From positions 186,001-250,000 of the forward strand of contig JAFLBQ010000006.1 of the NCBI GenBank assembly GCA_017303805.1: a DNA stretch of 64,000 bases, given 5' to 3'. Position numbers and translations under genes: made by a program. The stretch is from Cytophagales bacterium. Lineage in GTDB: Bacteria; Bacteroidota; Bacteroidia; Cytophagales; Cyclobacteriaceae. Below the pieces are notes generated by a model. That model saw only the letters and a list, made by a program, of their open reading frames with translations, was not told the origin of the DNA and did not search any database. This document shows positions 8,652 to 16,817 of this stretch, in pieces (the first letter of the stretch is position 1; each line of letters opens with the position of its first letter).

Positions 8652-9967
8652 AGCGATTCGTTTTCGGATTGATTTTCTAGGAGCCCTCTCTCTTCGGCTG
8701 TTTCATATATCGGAACAATGGGAAGAAACCTTACCAAGAGCGTAATGATCAATAAGGCAGTCGCCAATGTTGCCGCTGTAATCGCCCACTCCATCCACGT
8801 GGGTGAATAGTGACGCCACGCCTCTGGTACACCTTCAATAGGCAAGAAAGGATGGCTGAGCGTAGGGATAACAATCAGGTAGCGTTTCCACCAGGCACCC
8901 ATGACCACCGCTAGTGAAACAAGGAATAGTGGCAACGGTTTTCTTCCTTTCGGAAAGAGGAGCACTCCAACTGGTGCAACCAGGCCTCCAAGTATGGCTG
9001 TCCAAAACAACCATGCATACTCTCCGGTGAACAGGCTTCGAAGGTGTACTTCTTCCTCTTCTGTTGATTTATAGATCGGCATGAGATACTCGTTGATGTT
9101 GAAATACAGATAGACCATGCAGAGCATGACCAGTATCTTACCCATCTTATCGAAGTGACTATCGGTGATGTAATCTTCCAACTGATAAACTTTTCGAAGC
9201 ACATACATCACCATCACGACTGCGCCCGATCCGGCCACGAACGCACCGGCCACGAAATAGGGACCAAAGTTAGTGCTGTCCCACCCCGGTCGATAGGTAG
9301 TTTCGAATAGCCATGCAGTAACCGTGTGGATAGCAAAGGCTACGGGAATAATCAATACCGAGATGACTTTTATAGATCTCGAATAAATCTTCGTTTGCTT
9401 TTCATTGCCGCTCCAATTAAGGGAGAGCGCGCGATACCATTTGGTCAGTTTAGAGTTGGTGTCAGAATATTTACTGATGATTGTGAAGTCGGGCAATAGC
9501 GGGAAGTACAAAAATAAAATACTTAGTACCAGGTATGTGCTGATGACAATCACGTCCCAGATAATAGGAGATTGAAGTCTGCCATGAATAAACAAATTCA
9601 ATACTCTATCCGGTCGTCCCATGTCAATGATAATGGCTATACCCGCCATGATGATGGCTGCGACAGCGATGATTTCAGCAATGCGTGTAAGCGGTGTGCT
9701 CCAATGTACATCCGACAATCGCAGGATGGCTGTAATCAACGAACCTACCAGGCTTACGGCAACAAAGAAGACAAAATTGGAAATATAAATTCCCCATAGC
9801 GCATAGTCTCTCATGCCCGTTATAACTAAACCATGCTTTAGTTGTTGAACATAGGAATAGATTCCTGCAAGAATAATGAGCACAAGAAAAGCGACCCAGG
9901 CGTTTCCCTTCCAACTAAATTTTTTTGGAGCCAGGTCATGTATCATTTTTTCGTAGGCAGTGTTCAT
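8648..9967 (-). CDS. NrfD/PsrC-type quinone-interacting membrane protein
   Basis: A 439-residue polytopic protein with about ten hydrophobic helices. The first conserved segments (ALWGIYISNFVFFVAVSLVGS, then an IIDMGRPDR loop) are typical of the NrfD/PsrC/ActC superfamily, which exchanges electrons between quinones and a periplasmic Fe-S protein. The partner is the four-cluster protein encoded immediately upstream, with a 4-bp ATGA overlap. No molybdopterin catalytic subunit lies in the train, so the electron acceptor may be one of the encoded cytochromes. Confidence 0.85.
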   Translation of the reverse strand: MNTAYEKMIHDLAPKKFSWKGNAWVAFLVLIILAGIYSYVQQLKHGLVITGMRDYALWGIYISNFVFFVAVSLVGSLITAILRLSDVHWSTPLTRIAEIIAVAAIIMAGIAIIIDMGRPDRVLNLFIHGRLQSPIIWDVIVISTYLVLSILFLYFPLLPDFTIISKYSDTNSKLTKWYRALSLNWSGNEKQTKIYSRSIKVISVLIIPVAFAIHTVTAWLFETTYRPGWDSTNFGPYFVAGAFVAGSGAVVMVMYVLRKVYQLEDYITDSHFDKMGKILVMLCMVYLYFNINEYLMPIYKSTEEEEVHLRSLFTGEYAWLFWTAILGGLVAPVGVLLFPKGRKPLPLFLVSLAVVMGAWWKRYLIVIPTLSHPFLPIEGVPEAWRHYSPTWMEWAITAATLATALLIITLLVRFLPIVPIYETAEERGLLENQSENESL

Positions 9968-10920
9968 GGCTCTTGTGGCTTATCAACTGATTTAAACTCT
10001 GTGTAATTTTCAAGGCCTTCTTCAAAGTCAACAATGCGGTCGCTTGGCGGCAGGTAGTACACACTTGGTTCTGTTCCTAAACTTTCCATTAACCGGTAGC
10101 CGGCTCTGTCTTTCAAAAGTTTGCTCAGCTTGAAAGATTGACCGCTGCCATTGGTTACTGTATCTTCATACATATCTCCGAAACTAAACACATCATTCGG
10201 GCAGGCGCTCACGCAATGCGGCAGTTCACCTTTGTCAATCATGTGCGGACAGAAATCACATTTATCCACCGTTCCTTTTTGACTGGGGATACCGGCATAG
10301 TCAGGAGTGTATTCTGCTTGCTCTACCGAATCGCCTTGCCAGGGATCGGACCAGTTAAATACTCTCACAGAATATGGACATGCTGCCATGCAAAACCGGC
10401 ATCCGATGCAACGTTCATTGTCGATAAGAACAATACCGTCTCTTCTTTTAAAGGTGGCATCAACGGGGCACACTTTTACGCAGGCCGGTTCATCACAATG
10501 TTGACATAAGGTGGGTTGCCAATAGGGAGCAGATTTTTCAGAGTCCTGCATTTTGTAAATTTTTATCCACGCGTTTTCGCCCGTGATGTAGTGGTTTTTA
10601 TTGCAGGAGCTTTGGCATTTTCTGGCGTTTCGGCACTTCGCCAAATCAACCACCATCACAAATTTCCGATTGGAAAATCCTTCGCGTGGATTGTATCCAG
10701 ATTTCTTTTCGTGCGTATGTTCAACAGCCGATGCAGGCACTTGCATCAACGTTCCGTCCGTTGACATCACCTCGATAGTCGCTTCAGCGTCTGGGCTTTC
10801 TGATTTCCCGAATACTTTTGCGAGTAAGGATCCGCTAGCGGCCGTGAGCAAACCAAACTTAAGACCTTGCTCCACGAAACTGCGTCTCGACTTTTGCTGG
10901 TTATCTTTTTCAGCTTCCAT
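9964..10920 (-). CDS. Tat-exported 4[4Fe-4S]-type ferredoxin subunit with one altered ligand
   Basis: A 318-residue DmsB/NrfC-type electron-transfer protein. The N-terminus has a twin-arginine motif (SRRSF, residues 11-15) and a hydrophobic stretch, so it is probably exported folded by Tat. Cysteine groups are at 96/102/106, 139/142/147/151, 171/174/177/181 and 221/224/236/240: fifteen rather than the usual sixteen. In the first group the second position is Ala99 (CRNARKC). That cluster may therefore be a 3Fe-4S centre or have another ligand. It is translationally coupled to the NrfD-type gene. The catalytic partner expected for the family is absent. Confidence 0.85.
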   Translation of the reverse strand: MEAEKDNQQKSRRSFVEQGLKFGLLTAASGSLLAKVFGKSESPDAEATIEVMSTDGTLMQVPASAVEHTHEKKSGYNPREGFSNRKFVMVVDLAKCRNARKCQSSCNKNHYITGENAWIKIYKMQDSEKSAPYWQPTLCQHCDEPACVKVCPVDATFKRRDGIVLIDNERCIGCRFCMAACPYSVRVFNWSDPWQGDSVEQAEYTPDYAGIPSQKGTVDKCDFCPHMIDKGELPHCVSACPNDVFSFGDMYEDTVTNGSGQSFKLSKLLKDRAGYRLMESLGTEPSVYYLPPSDRIVDFEEGLENYTEFKSVDKPQEP

Positions 10921-10927
10921 AGGTTTC

Positions 10928-11197
10928 CTATTTCGTAAAGCCCTTTGGTTTTAACCAACTTAACAGGGATTGATTTGACATTTTTTTTTCGATGACCTTT
11001 GCATTTTTAACAGCATCCTTTCTCACCTTTACTGCCTTGCCTTCAGCCGTAAGCATGGTGACGAATTCATCGTCTTGCTTTTGTGCGTTTACTGAGCCTG
11101 CTGCCAATGATTTTGTTACTGGTAAAAAAGGCAGAGCAAGACTTACGCGTAAAAACTTTTTTCGTGAAAGTTGATTGTTGACATTTTCTGGTTCCAT
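10928..11197 (-). CDS. Small Tat-like protein resembling the N-terminus of the Fe-S subunit
   Basis: An 89-residue protein with SRKKFLRVSLALPFLP at residues 10-25, a Tat- or Sec-type export signal with one Arg replaced by Lys. It is followed by a short domain EFVTMLTAEGKAVKVRKDAV. The next gene's product has the equivalent order SRRSF, hydrophobic stretch, then EVMSTDGTLMQVPASAV. The two therefore look like a duplication of one N-terminal module, here without Fe-S clusters. The spacing is 7 bp. Function unknown; a chaperone or assembly decoy for the Fe-S subunit is a guess. Confidence 0.65.
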   Translation of the reverse strand: MEPENVNNQLSRKKFLRVSLALPFLPVTKSLAAGSVNAQKQDDEFVTMLTAEGKAVKVRKDAVKNAKVIEKKMSNQSLLSWLKPKGFTK

Positions 11198-11209
11198 AGT
11201 TTATTTCAG

Positions 11210-12052
11210 TTAGAAGTTCCAGAGCCTGTTAATATTGAAGCCAATGAGAAATTGTTTGTCAGACAACTTGTTCTCGTTGAGAAAGTAATTCGCCTGGGGC
11301 AATATGCGATTGTAGTTGCCTACAAACACCTGAAAGATGTGTGAACTGGTGGCCATCTCAATTCCAAGGGCAAGTCCGGGGTTATCTGAAAAATCACCAA
11401 GCGGTTGATTGTAATCAATAATGATGGCTGCTGTTTCGCTGATGTTTGCTTTGCCACCGATGGCAATGGCGAATAAATTGTTTGGCTGATCCGGCTCAAC
11501 GATGTTATAGTGAGAAAAGCTCGGAGCAACTTGAAGAGATATCGACTGATTAAATCTTCTCATGATAAGCAACTGACCGAAATAGGAAAGACGGTCAGAT
11601 GACTTCTCGAAAAATTCACTACTCCTTGCATCAATGGCAGTATTACCATAGAAGGATAAACTCACCGGCACCTTGCCTGAACGAGTCTGCCGGAGCAGGC
11701 CTGCCTTGATATTAAAATCCTGTAAACGATAGTCTTTAGTGGTACCAAAACCAAGCGTGAAGCGATCAGAGATTGAATAGGCCAGCGCCAACCGGATATT
11801 CGATGGCCCCCACAAACCAGCGAGGTCATTGTTGCCGCTGTTGATGACACCGAAGCGATGCTGAATGTCGAATTGTAATGTTTTCTTGGGATTAAGAATG
11901 CCCGTAACATTATCAATGAGCCAGGCACCCTGGAAGGCAGCCCTTTGAGGTTTGTCTTTCTTTTCAGCCAGGGAGTCTGCTTCTTGAGCGAAAAGGTTAG
12001 TTTGCAAAAACAGGACGATAATAAGTAGAGAGTGTGTATTGAAAGTTTTCAT
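11210..12052 (-). CDS. DUF5777-type outer-membrane beta-barrel protein
   Basis: A 280-residue protein with a signal peptide (cleaved after NLFAQ). Repeated amphipathic strands, an early LQFDIQHRFGVI motif and an aromatic C-terminus (RLWNF) match DUF5777, a Bacteroidetes barrel family often encoded with c-type cytochromes. It lies 12 bp upstream of the Tat-like gene and 20 bp downstream of a cytochrome lipoprotein, so it may form an outer-membrane route or anchor for the redox module. Its function is not established. Confidence 0.75.
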   Translation of the reverse strand: MKTFNTHSLLIIVLFLQTNLFAQEADSLAEKKDKPQRAAFQGAWLIDNVTGILNPKKTLQFDIQHRFGVINSGNNDLAGLWGPSNIRLALAYSISDRFTLGFGTTKDYRLQDFNIKAGLLRQTRSGKVPVSLSFYGNTAIDARSSEFFEKSSDRLSYFGQLLIMRRFNQSISLQVAPSFSHYNIVEPDQPNNLFAIAIGGKANISETAAIIIDYNQPLGDFSDNPGLALGIEMATSSHIFQVFVGNYNRILPQANYFLNENKLSDKQFLIGFNINRLWNF

Positions 12053-12072
12053 AATACGTAGATTTTAAATGA

Positions 12073-12462
12073 TTAATTGTCTAACGCGCCTTCGTCAATC
12101 CATTTTTTTATTAGCGCAATCTTAAGCGGAGAAAGCGGTGTGGATGGTGGCATGTTGTTTCCATCCTCGCTTTCTCGTTGTAACATCTCCATTAATTCAC
12201 TGCCCTCTGAATCACCGGGAATGATTCCTTCTTCGTCACCTTCCATTAATGATGCGTAGGCGTAGCCCTTGCGCAGGTCAGGTTCTACGTTAGCGGGATT
12301 GTGGCAACCCGCACACTCCGCACTGAGTATCGGTTGAATATCCAGTGCGAACGAGACATTGTCTTTTACAACAGGAAGATCCTCTTCAAATTTGTCGTTT
12401 TCACATGCCGCAAGCAGTAAAACACTGCCTATGAGCACGGAAACATTCATCAGTTTTTTCAT
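12073..12462 (-). CDS. c-type cytochrome lipoprotein (planctomycete cytochrome-like)
   Basis: A 129-residue lipoprotein with lipobox LLAAC (Cys20). A single haem motif CAGCH at 50-54 follows DIQPILSAEC, the arrangement of planctomycete-type cytochrome C domains. A Met in GNNMPPST may be the sixth ligand, and the C-terminus ends IKKWIDEGALDN as usual for the family. It is the first gene of the train after an 80-bp gap, so a promoter for the redox genes is expected upstream. That gap contains a short ATAGAA/TTCTAT hairpin. Confidence 0.8.
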   Translation of the reverse strand: MKKLMNVSVLIGSVLLLAACENDKFEEDLPVVKDNVSFALDIQPILSAECAGCHNPANVEPDLRKGYAYASLMEGDEEGIIPGDSEGSELMEMLQRESEDGNNMPPSTPLSPLKIALIKKWIDEGALDN

Positions 12463-12541
12463 AACAGTTCATGTTTAGTTGGACGTTTACTTTGTTTTAT
12501 CATAGAATTTTTTTCTATCGTTTTGAAAAAAAGATGGCGGT

Positions 12542-13642
12542 TCACATATCCATCCCCTCCATCGCACCGCCACCTTGTTTTACTTTCCATGCACTATTCA
12601 ATAAATAAGCACCCGTGGTTACCACGCGGTCACCAGCCATTAACCCACTGATTATTTCTACTTCGCGCTTGTTGCTGATGCCAGTTTCAACCATACGTTG
12701 CTCAAACATGCCATCCGGTGTTTCAATCCAAACCGTGATGAAGTTCTCCAATAGCAGCGCAGATTTAGGTATTACCAGTGTCTCTTTTCTGTTGCGTTTT
12801 AAGTAGACATACGCCATCAAACCAGGTTTATAATTACCCCCCTTATTGTCAACCTTGATGCGCACCAGATTGATCTTCGTATTGTCCTCCAGTCGCGGGT
12901 TATCGTACACGATCTCACCATTGATGCGTTTGCCCGGAAAAGCTTCGAACTCCACTTCAAGTGTCGGTGACTGTCTCAGGTAATTGATCTCACTGCTGTA
13001 TAACTGAGCTTCGATCCATAAGTTATTTAAGTCAGCCAGCCGGAACATGGGGCTACCGATCTCAACGTATTCACCCTCACGAACGAGCAATTCGGACAAG
13101 AACCCGCTACGGTTTGAATAGAAGGTAATCAGTGGAGAAATGCTTTTCGTCCTTTCAAGTTCATTGATTTGTTTTTCCGTCAGCGTCCAAAGTTCAAGGC
13201 GTCTCCGGGCTGCTTCGACCATTCGTTGAGTAATCTCTTTTTGTGTGGTTGCTTTTTTATTTTCATTGATCGCCAGCAGGTATTCATTTTCATATGACAA
13301 AAGTTCTTCACTATAGATACTGTATAAGGGATCTCCGGTTTTCACATAGGTGCCGGGGTTGCGCACAAATAGTTTGTCGATACGGCCCTTTACGCGGGAA
13401 CTGACGATATTGATATTTCGTTCATCGACTACAGCGGTGCCAATCAGTGTTGTCTCTTCAAAGATTGTTTTGATTTGTGCAGTGTCGATCTGAATATTAG
13501 CCACTATTCTTTCCTGTTCTGTTAAGGAGAGCATCGCTTCGTGAGCATCGACATGTCCTTCGTGCGACTCGTCAGGTCTCTTGGAACAGGATACCGCCTG
13601 TGCTAGAATTATCAGAATTATATAGATCGTATTTTTTTGCAT
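12542..13642 (-). CDS. cusB: RND efflux periplasmic adaptor, CusB-type
   Basis: A 366-residue membrane-fusion lipoprotein (lipobox with Cys19) that would link an RND pump to an outer-membrane channel. It has a His-rich linker (residues 24-36), a barrel-sandwich lipoyl half GRIDKLFVRNPGTYV, a helical hairpin, the second lipoyl half and a beta-barrel. The C-terminus is Met-rich (AMEGMDM), which suits Cu(I)/Ag(I) capture. It is the last gene of the efflux set, 3 bp after a second adaptor. Two adaptors for one pump are unusual and may form a mixed hexamer. Confidence 0.85.
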   Translation of the reverse strand: MQKNTIYIILIILAQAVSCSKRPDESHEGHVDAHEAMLSLTEQERIVANIQIDTAQIKTIFEETTLIGTAVVDERNINIVSSRVKGRIDKLFVRNPGTYVKTGDPLYSIYSEELLSYENEYLLAINENKKATTQKEITQRMVEAARRRLELWTLTEKQINELERTKSISPLITFYSNRSGFLSELLVREGEYVEIGSPMFRLADLNNLWIEAQLYSSEINYLRQSPTLEVEFEAFPGKRINGEIVYDNPRLEDNTKINLVRIKVDNKGGNYKPGLMAYVYLKRNRKETLVIPKSALLLENFITVWIETPDGMFEQRMVETGISNKREVEIISGLMAGDRVVTTGAYLLNSAWKVKQGGGAMEGMDM

Positions 13643-13645
13643 AAC

Positions 13646-14869
13646 TCACTCTGGTTTAACTAAACTTTCACGATCCATTAAGTACCCGGCATCCCGTGCC
13701 ACTTCATCGTCAGCCTCCAGTCCGTTCAACACCGTTACCCGTCCTTGCGAAACCGGACCCAGTCTCACAAATCTGATTTCCAATATGTGCGTACCTTCTT
13801 CAGTTTGTCCCACTTTCTTCCACACAGCTTGCCTGCCACCCAGATAAAGAATACTGGTTGCTGGCAAGGTCAATGACGCTTTTGCTTTTGGACGGATGGT
13901 GGCTTCTAAGAGCGAATTGATACGGAGGTTTCTATCCGCATTGGGGAGGTAGGCTCTTACCTGAATGAACTTCTGACCTGTGGCATATTGTGGTTCGATG
14001 TATTGCACTACCGTCTCAAACGGTTTATCAGGAATCAACTCACTGACCAATGTTACACTATCGTACACTGCTATTTCATCCTGATGCAGGTTGTCAACGG
14101 AAAGAATACCCCACACTTCGCGAAGATCATTAATCCAAAAGAGTGTTTGACCTGATGAAACGTAGGCACCTTCACGGATTGGTCCGGAGGTTGAAGTCAT
14201 AGAAGATAAGGCTGGCTGTTTTTGCTGTGAACCTGAGCCCATACCACCACCCATTTTACTTCCTCCTGATGAAGAAGCCATAGCCGAACCCGTTGGTGAT
14301 ATTTGAGTTGATGGTGAATAAAAAATATAGCCGTCATAGGCACTGTAGATGGAAAGCGTCAGTGATGCCTTGCCTGATTCTATGATCTGCTTTATCTGAC
14401 CATCGGTTATTCCCAGAAGCTTGAGTTTATGAGCAGCTTGTTTTGGTAGTTCTCCTTCCGGGTCAACTTTGTGCGCGTACAATAGTTCTTCCTGATACGT
14501 ATTCAGATCAGGGCTGTACAGGTCAAGTATCTTATCACCTTTACGCACCAATTGATTTTCATACTTCACATAAAGCTTTTCAATACGGCCACCTATCCGG
14601 GCAGATACCTGGTTGCTCCTGCGTTCGTCAAGAGAAATAAATCCGTATGCATTGACCGGACCTGATTGAAGTTGCGCCACGGGTTTTACCAGCGCCTGGC
14701 TTGAAATAACTTTCCGGTTAGTTGGTTCCGCTGAAATAGAAAGAGCTTTTTGGCTTGCTTCATCTTGCGGATGAGTGGCGTGCTTGCTGTGCTCATCGTA
14801 CGACTCTTTTCCACACTTTGAAAAGAGTAAGGATAAGCCGATTATTATATATAGATTGATTCTTCCCAT
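13646..14869 (-). CDS. cusB: RND efflux periplasmic adaptor, second CusB-type copy
   Basis: A 407-residue membrane-fusion lipoprotein with lipobox Cys19. It has a His-rich region (HSKHATHP), a lipoyl half GGRIEKLYVKYENQLV, an internal Gly/Ser/Met-rich loop (MASSSGGSKMGGGMGSG) and the usual beta-barrel. I prefer the ATG at 14869, which puts the hydrophobic signal directly after the start. A TTG at 14884 overlapping the pump stop is an alternative. The Gly/Met loop in the hairpin region is not standard and might be a metal-carrying tether. It is encoded between the pump and the first adaptor. Confidence 0.85.
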   Translation of the reverse strand: MGRINLYIIIGLSLLFSKCGKESYDEHSKHATHPQDEASQKALSISAEPTNRKVISSQALVKPVAQLQSGPVNAYGFISLDERRSNQVSARIGGRIEKLYVKYENQLVRKGDKILDLYSPDLNTYQEELLYAHKVDPEGELPKQAAHKLKLLGITDGQIKQIIESGKASLTLSIYSAYDGYIFYSPSTQISPTGSAMASSSGGSKMGGGMGSGSQQKQPALSSMTSTSGPIREGAYVSSGQTLFWINDLREVWGILSVDNLHQDEIAVYDSVTLVSELIPDKPFETVVQYIEPQYATGQKFIQVRAYLPNADRNLRINSLLEATIRPKAKASLTLPATSILYLGGRQAVWKKVGQTEEGTHILEIRFVRLGPVSQGRVTVLNGLEADDEVARDAGYLMDRESLVKPE

Positions 14870-14873
14870 AATG

Positions 14874-16817
14874 TTATTCTTCAATGTCTAATACTTTAAG
14901 CGCTCCGGTCTTTTTCAATTCATATTCCCTGACCACTTGGTAGAATACTGGTAACACCACCAGCACGAAAATGGTAGAAGAAACCAGGCCGAACACAAAT
15001 GGTATGGCAATTGGCTTCATCACATCGCTACCGGTACCGGTTGAGATCAGTATCGGGATTAGTCCCAGTATGTTGGCCAGCACGGTCATCAGCAACGGCC
15101 TTACGCGTGGGACGGCCCCTTCAAAAATTGAATCGTGTAGATCTTGTTTTTCGATTGTCTCGTTTGAAGCTTTTTTTCTTTCCACCAATCGCTTAATGGA
15201 GTCATTCATGTAAGCGATCATCAAAACTCCCGTCTCGACAGCCACTCCGAATAATGCGATAAATCCCACAGCTACGGCCACCGAAAAATTTACGTTGTAG
15301 AAGTACAATGAATAGACTCCACCCACTAACGCGACCGGCACGCTTACAAACACAATAATTACTTCACGGAATGTATGGAACGTGATGTATAAGATAATAC
15401 CGATAACCAACAGGGTAATAGGAATGATGATCATCAGTCTTTTTTCTGCACGCACTTGGTTTTCGTATTGCCCGCTCCACTGGATATAGTAGCCCTTAGG
15501 GAGTTTTTTAAATTGCTCATCGATTTTTGCTTTTGCTTCATTAACGACACTCCCCATATCGCGGCCCCGCACATTGAACAACACTGTTCCACGAAGTCTG
15601 GTGTTTTCTGAATTAATCATGGGCGGTCCCTCTACTACTGTGATGTCGGCCAGCGCTGATAAGGGTACAACACCGTACGAAGATGTTTGTACAGGCACGC
15701 GCTTGATCTCATCCAAATCATTCCGGTAATCTTGTGCAAGCCTGACGGTAATAGTGAAACGCTCTCGTCCTTCCACGGTGTTGGTCAGGATCATGCCACC
15801 CAAGGCAGTTTCAATTACCATGTTTACGTCTTCTATGCTGAGCGCATAACGGGCAATAGCTTCGCGATTGATTTTTATGTTCAGGTATTTTCCCCCGGTG
15901 AGTTGCTCCAGGTAGAGGTCGGTTAGTCCGTCAATTCCTCTTAACGCTTTTTCAATTTCGGCTGTAAGGACGAATAACGAGTCAAGGTTTGAACCGAACA
16001 CTTTCACACCAACGTCCGTGCGGATACCGGTTGAAAGCATGTTGATCCGGTTAATGATAGGCTGTGTCCATCCGACAACTACGCCAGGGATACGAACACG
16101 CTCATCCATCTCTGCGATGAGTTTCTCTTTTGTCATCCCTTCTCTCCATTTTGATTTTGGTTTGAGTACGACAATGGTTTCAATCATAGCCATAGGAGAA
16201 TTGTCGGTAGCGGTATAAGCACGTCCTGCCTTGCCCAGTACGTTTTCTACTTCGGGGATGCTCTTCAATATGCGATCCTGTATTTGTATTATTCGTTTAG
16301 CCTCTGCGTTTGAAACATCAGGTAAGGTGACAGGCATCATCAATAGCGAACCTTCATCCAATGGTGGCATGAACTCTGTGCCAAGATTGAGTACAAAAGG
16401 CGTACTGCCAGCAACCAACACAAAGCAGATTGAAAGAGTTACATACTTAAATCGCTGGCAAAGGCGTATAACCGGTGTATAAATTTTAACAAAGAAGTTG
16501 GAAACAGGATTGCGGCTTTCCGGCACCAACCGTCCTTTTACAAATATCCTCGCCAGCATAGGTGATACGGTTATTGCCAACAAGGCGGCACCCAGCAGCG
16601 AAAATGTTTTCGTCAATACTAATGGAGAAAACAATTTGCTTTCCTGGCCTGTGAGAAAAAGAACCGGAGCAAAAGAGACGATCATAATGATCACCGAAAA
16701 GAAGATAGATCGCCCAACTGTTTTGGATGATTCTTCTATAATGGTCACACGTTCTTCATCAGAAATTTCTTTGGTGTGACCTATACGTTGTTTTTCAGTT
16801 GTTTTCATCGCTTGCAT
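14874..16817 (-). CDS. cusA: CusA-type RND pump, C-terminal two-thirds (separated by frameshift)
   Basis: The 647-codon frame holds helices 5-12 and the second large periplasmic loop of a heavy-metal RND pump, up to a normal C-terminus. It lacks the first large loop and helices 1-4, which are in the overlapping frame to the right. Conserved landmarks are FFSVIIMIVSFAPVLFL, TEFMPPLDEGS and VGFIALFGVAVETGVLM. Its apparent ATG at 16817 is only an internal Met. Joined across an A7 run near 16819-16825, the two frames give one protein of about 1,070 residues, a normal CusA length. See the separate finding. Confidence 0.85.
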   Translation of the reverse strand: MQAMKTTEKQRIGHTKEISDEERVTIIEESSKTVGRSIFFSVIIMIVSFAPVLFLTGQESKLFSPLVLTKTFSLLGAALLAITVSPMLARIFVKGRLVPESRNPVSNFFVKIYTPVIRLCQRFKYVTLSICFVLVAGSTPFVLNLGTEFMPPLDEGSLLMMPVTLPDVSNAEAKRIIQIQDRILKSIPEVENVLGKAGRAYTATDNSPMAMIETIVVLKPKSKWREGMTKEKLIAEMDERVRIPGVVVGWTQPIINRINMLSTGIRTDVGVKVFGSNLDSLFVLTAEIEKALRGIDGLTDLYLEQLTGGKYLNIKINREAIARYALSIEDVNMVIETALGGMILTNTVEGRERFTITVRLAQDYRNDLDEIKRVPVQTSSYGVVPLSALADITVVEGPPMINSENTRLRGTVLFNVRGRDMGSVVNEAKAKIDEQFKKLPKGYYIQWSGQYENQVRAEKRLMIIIPITLLVIGIILYITFHTFREVIIVFVSVPVALVGGVYSLYFYNVNFSVAVAVGFIALFGVAVETGVLMIAYMNDSIKRLVERKKASNETIEKQDLHDSIFEGAVPRVRPLLMTVLANILGLIPILISTGTGSDVMKPIAIPFVFGLVSSTIFVLVVLPVFYQVVREYELKKTGALKVLDIEE

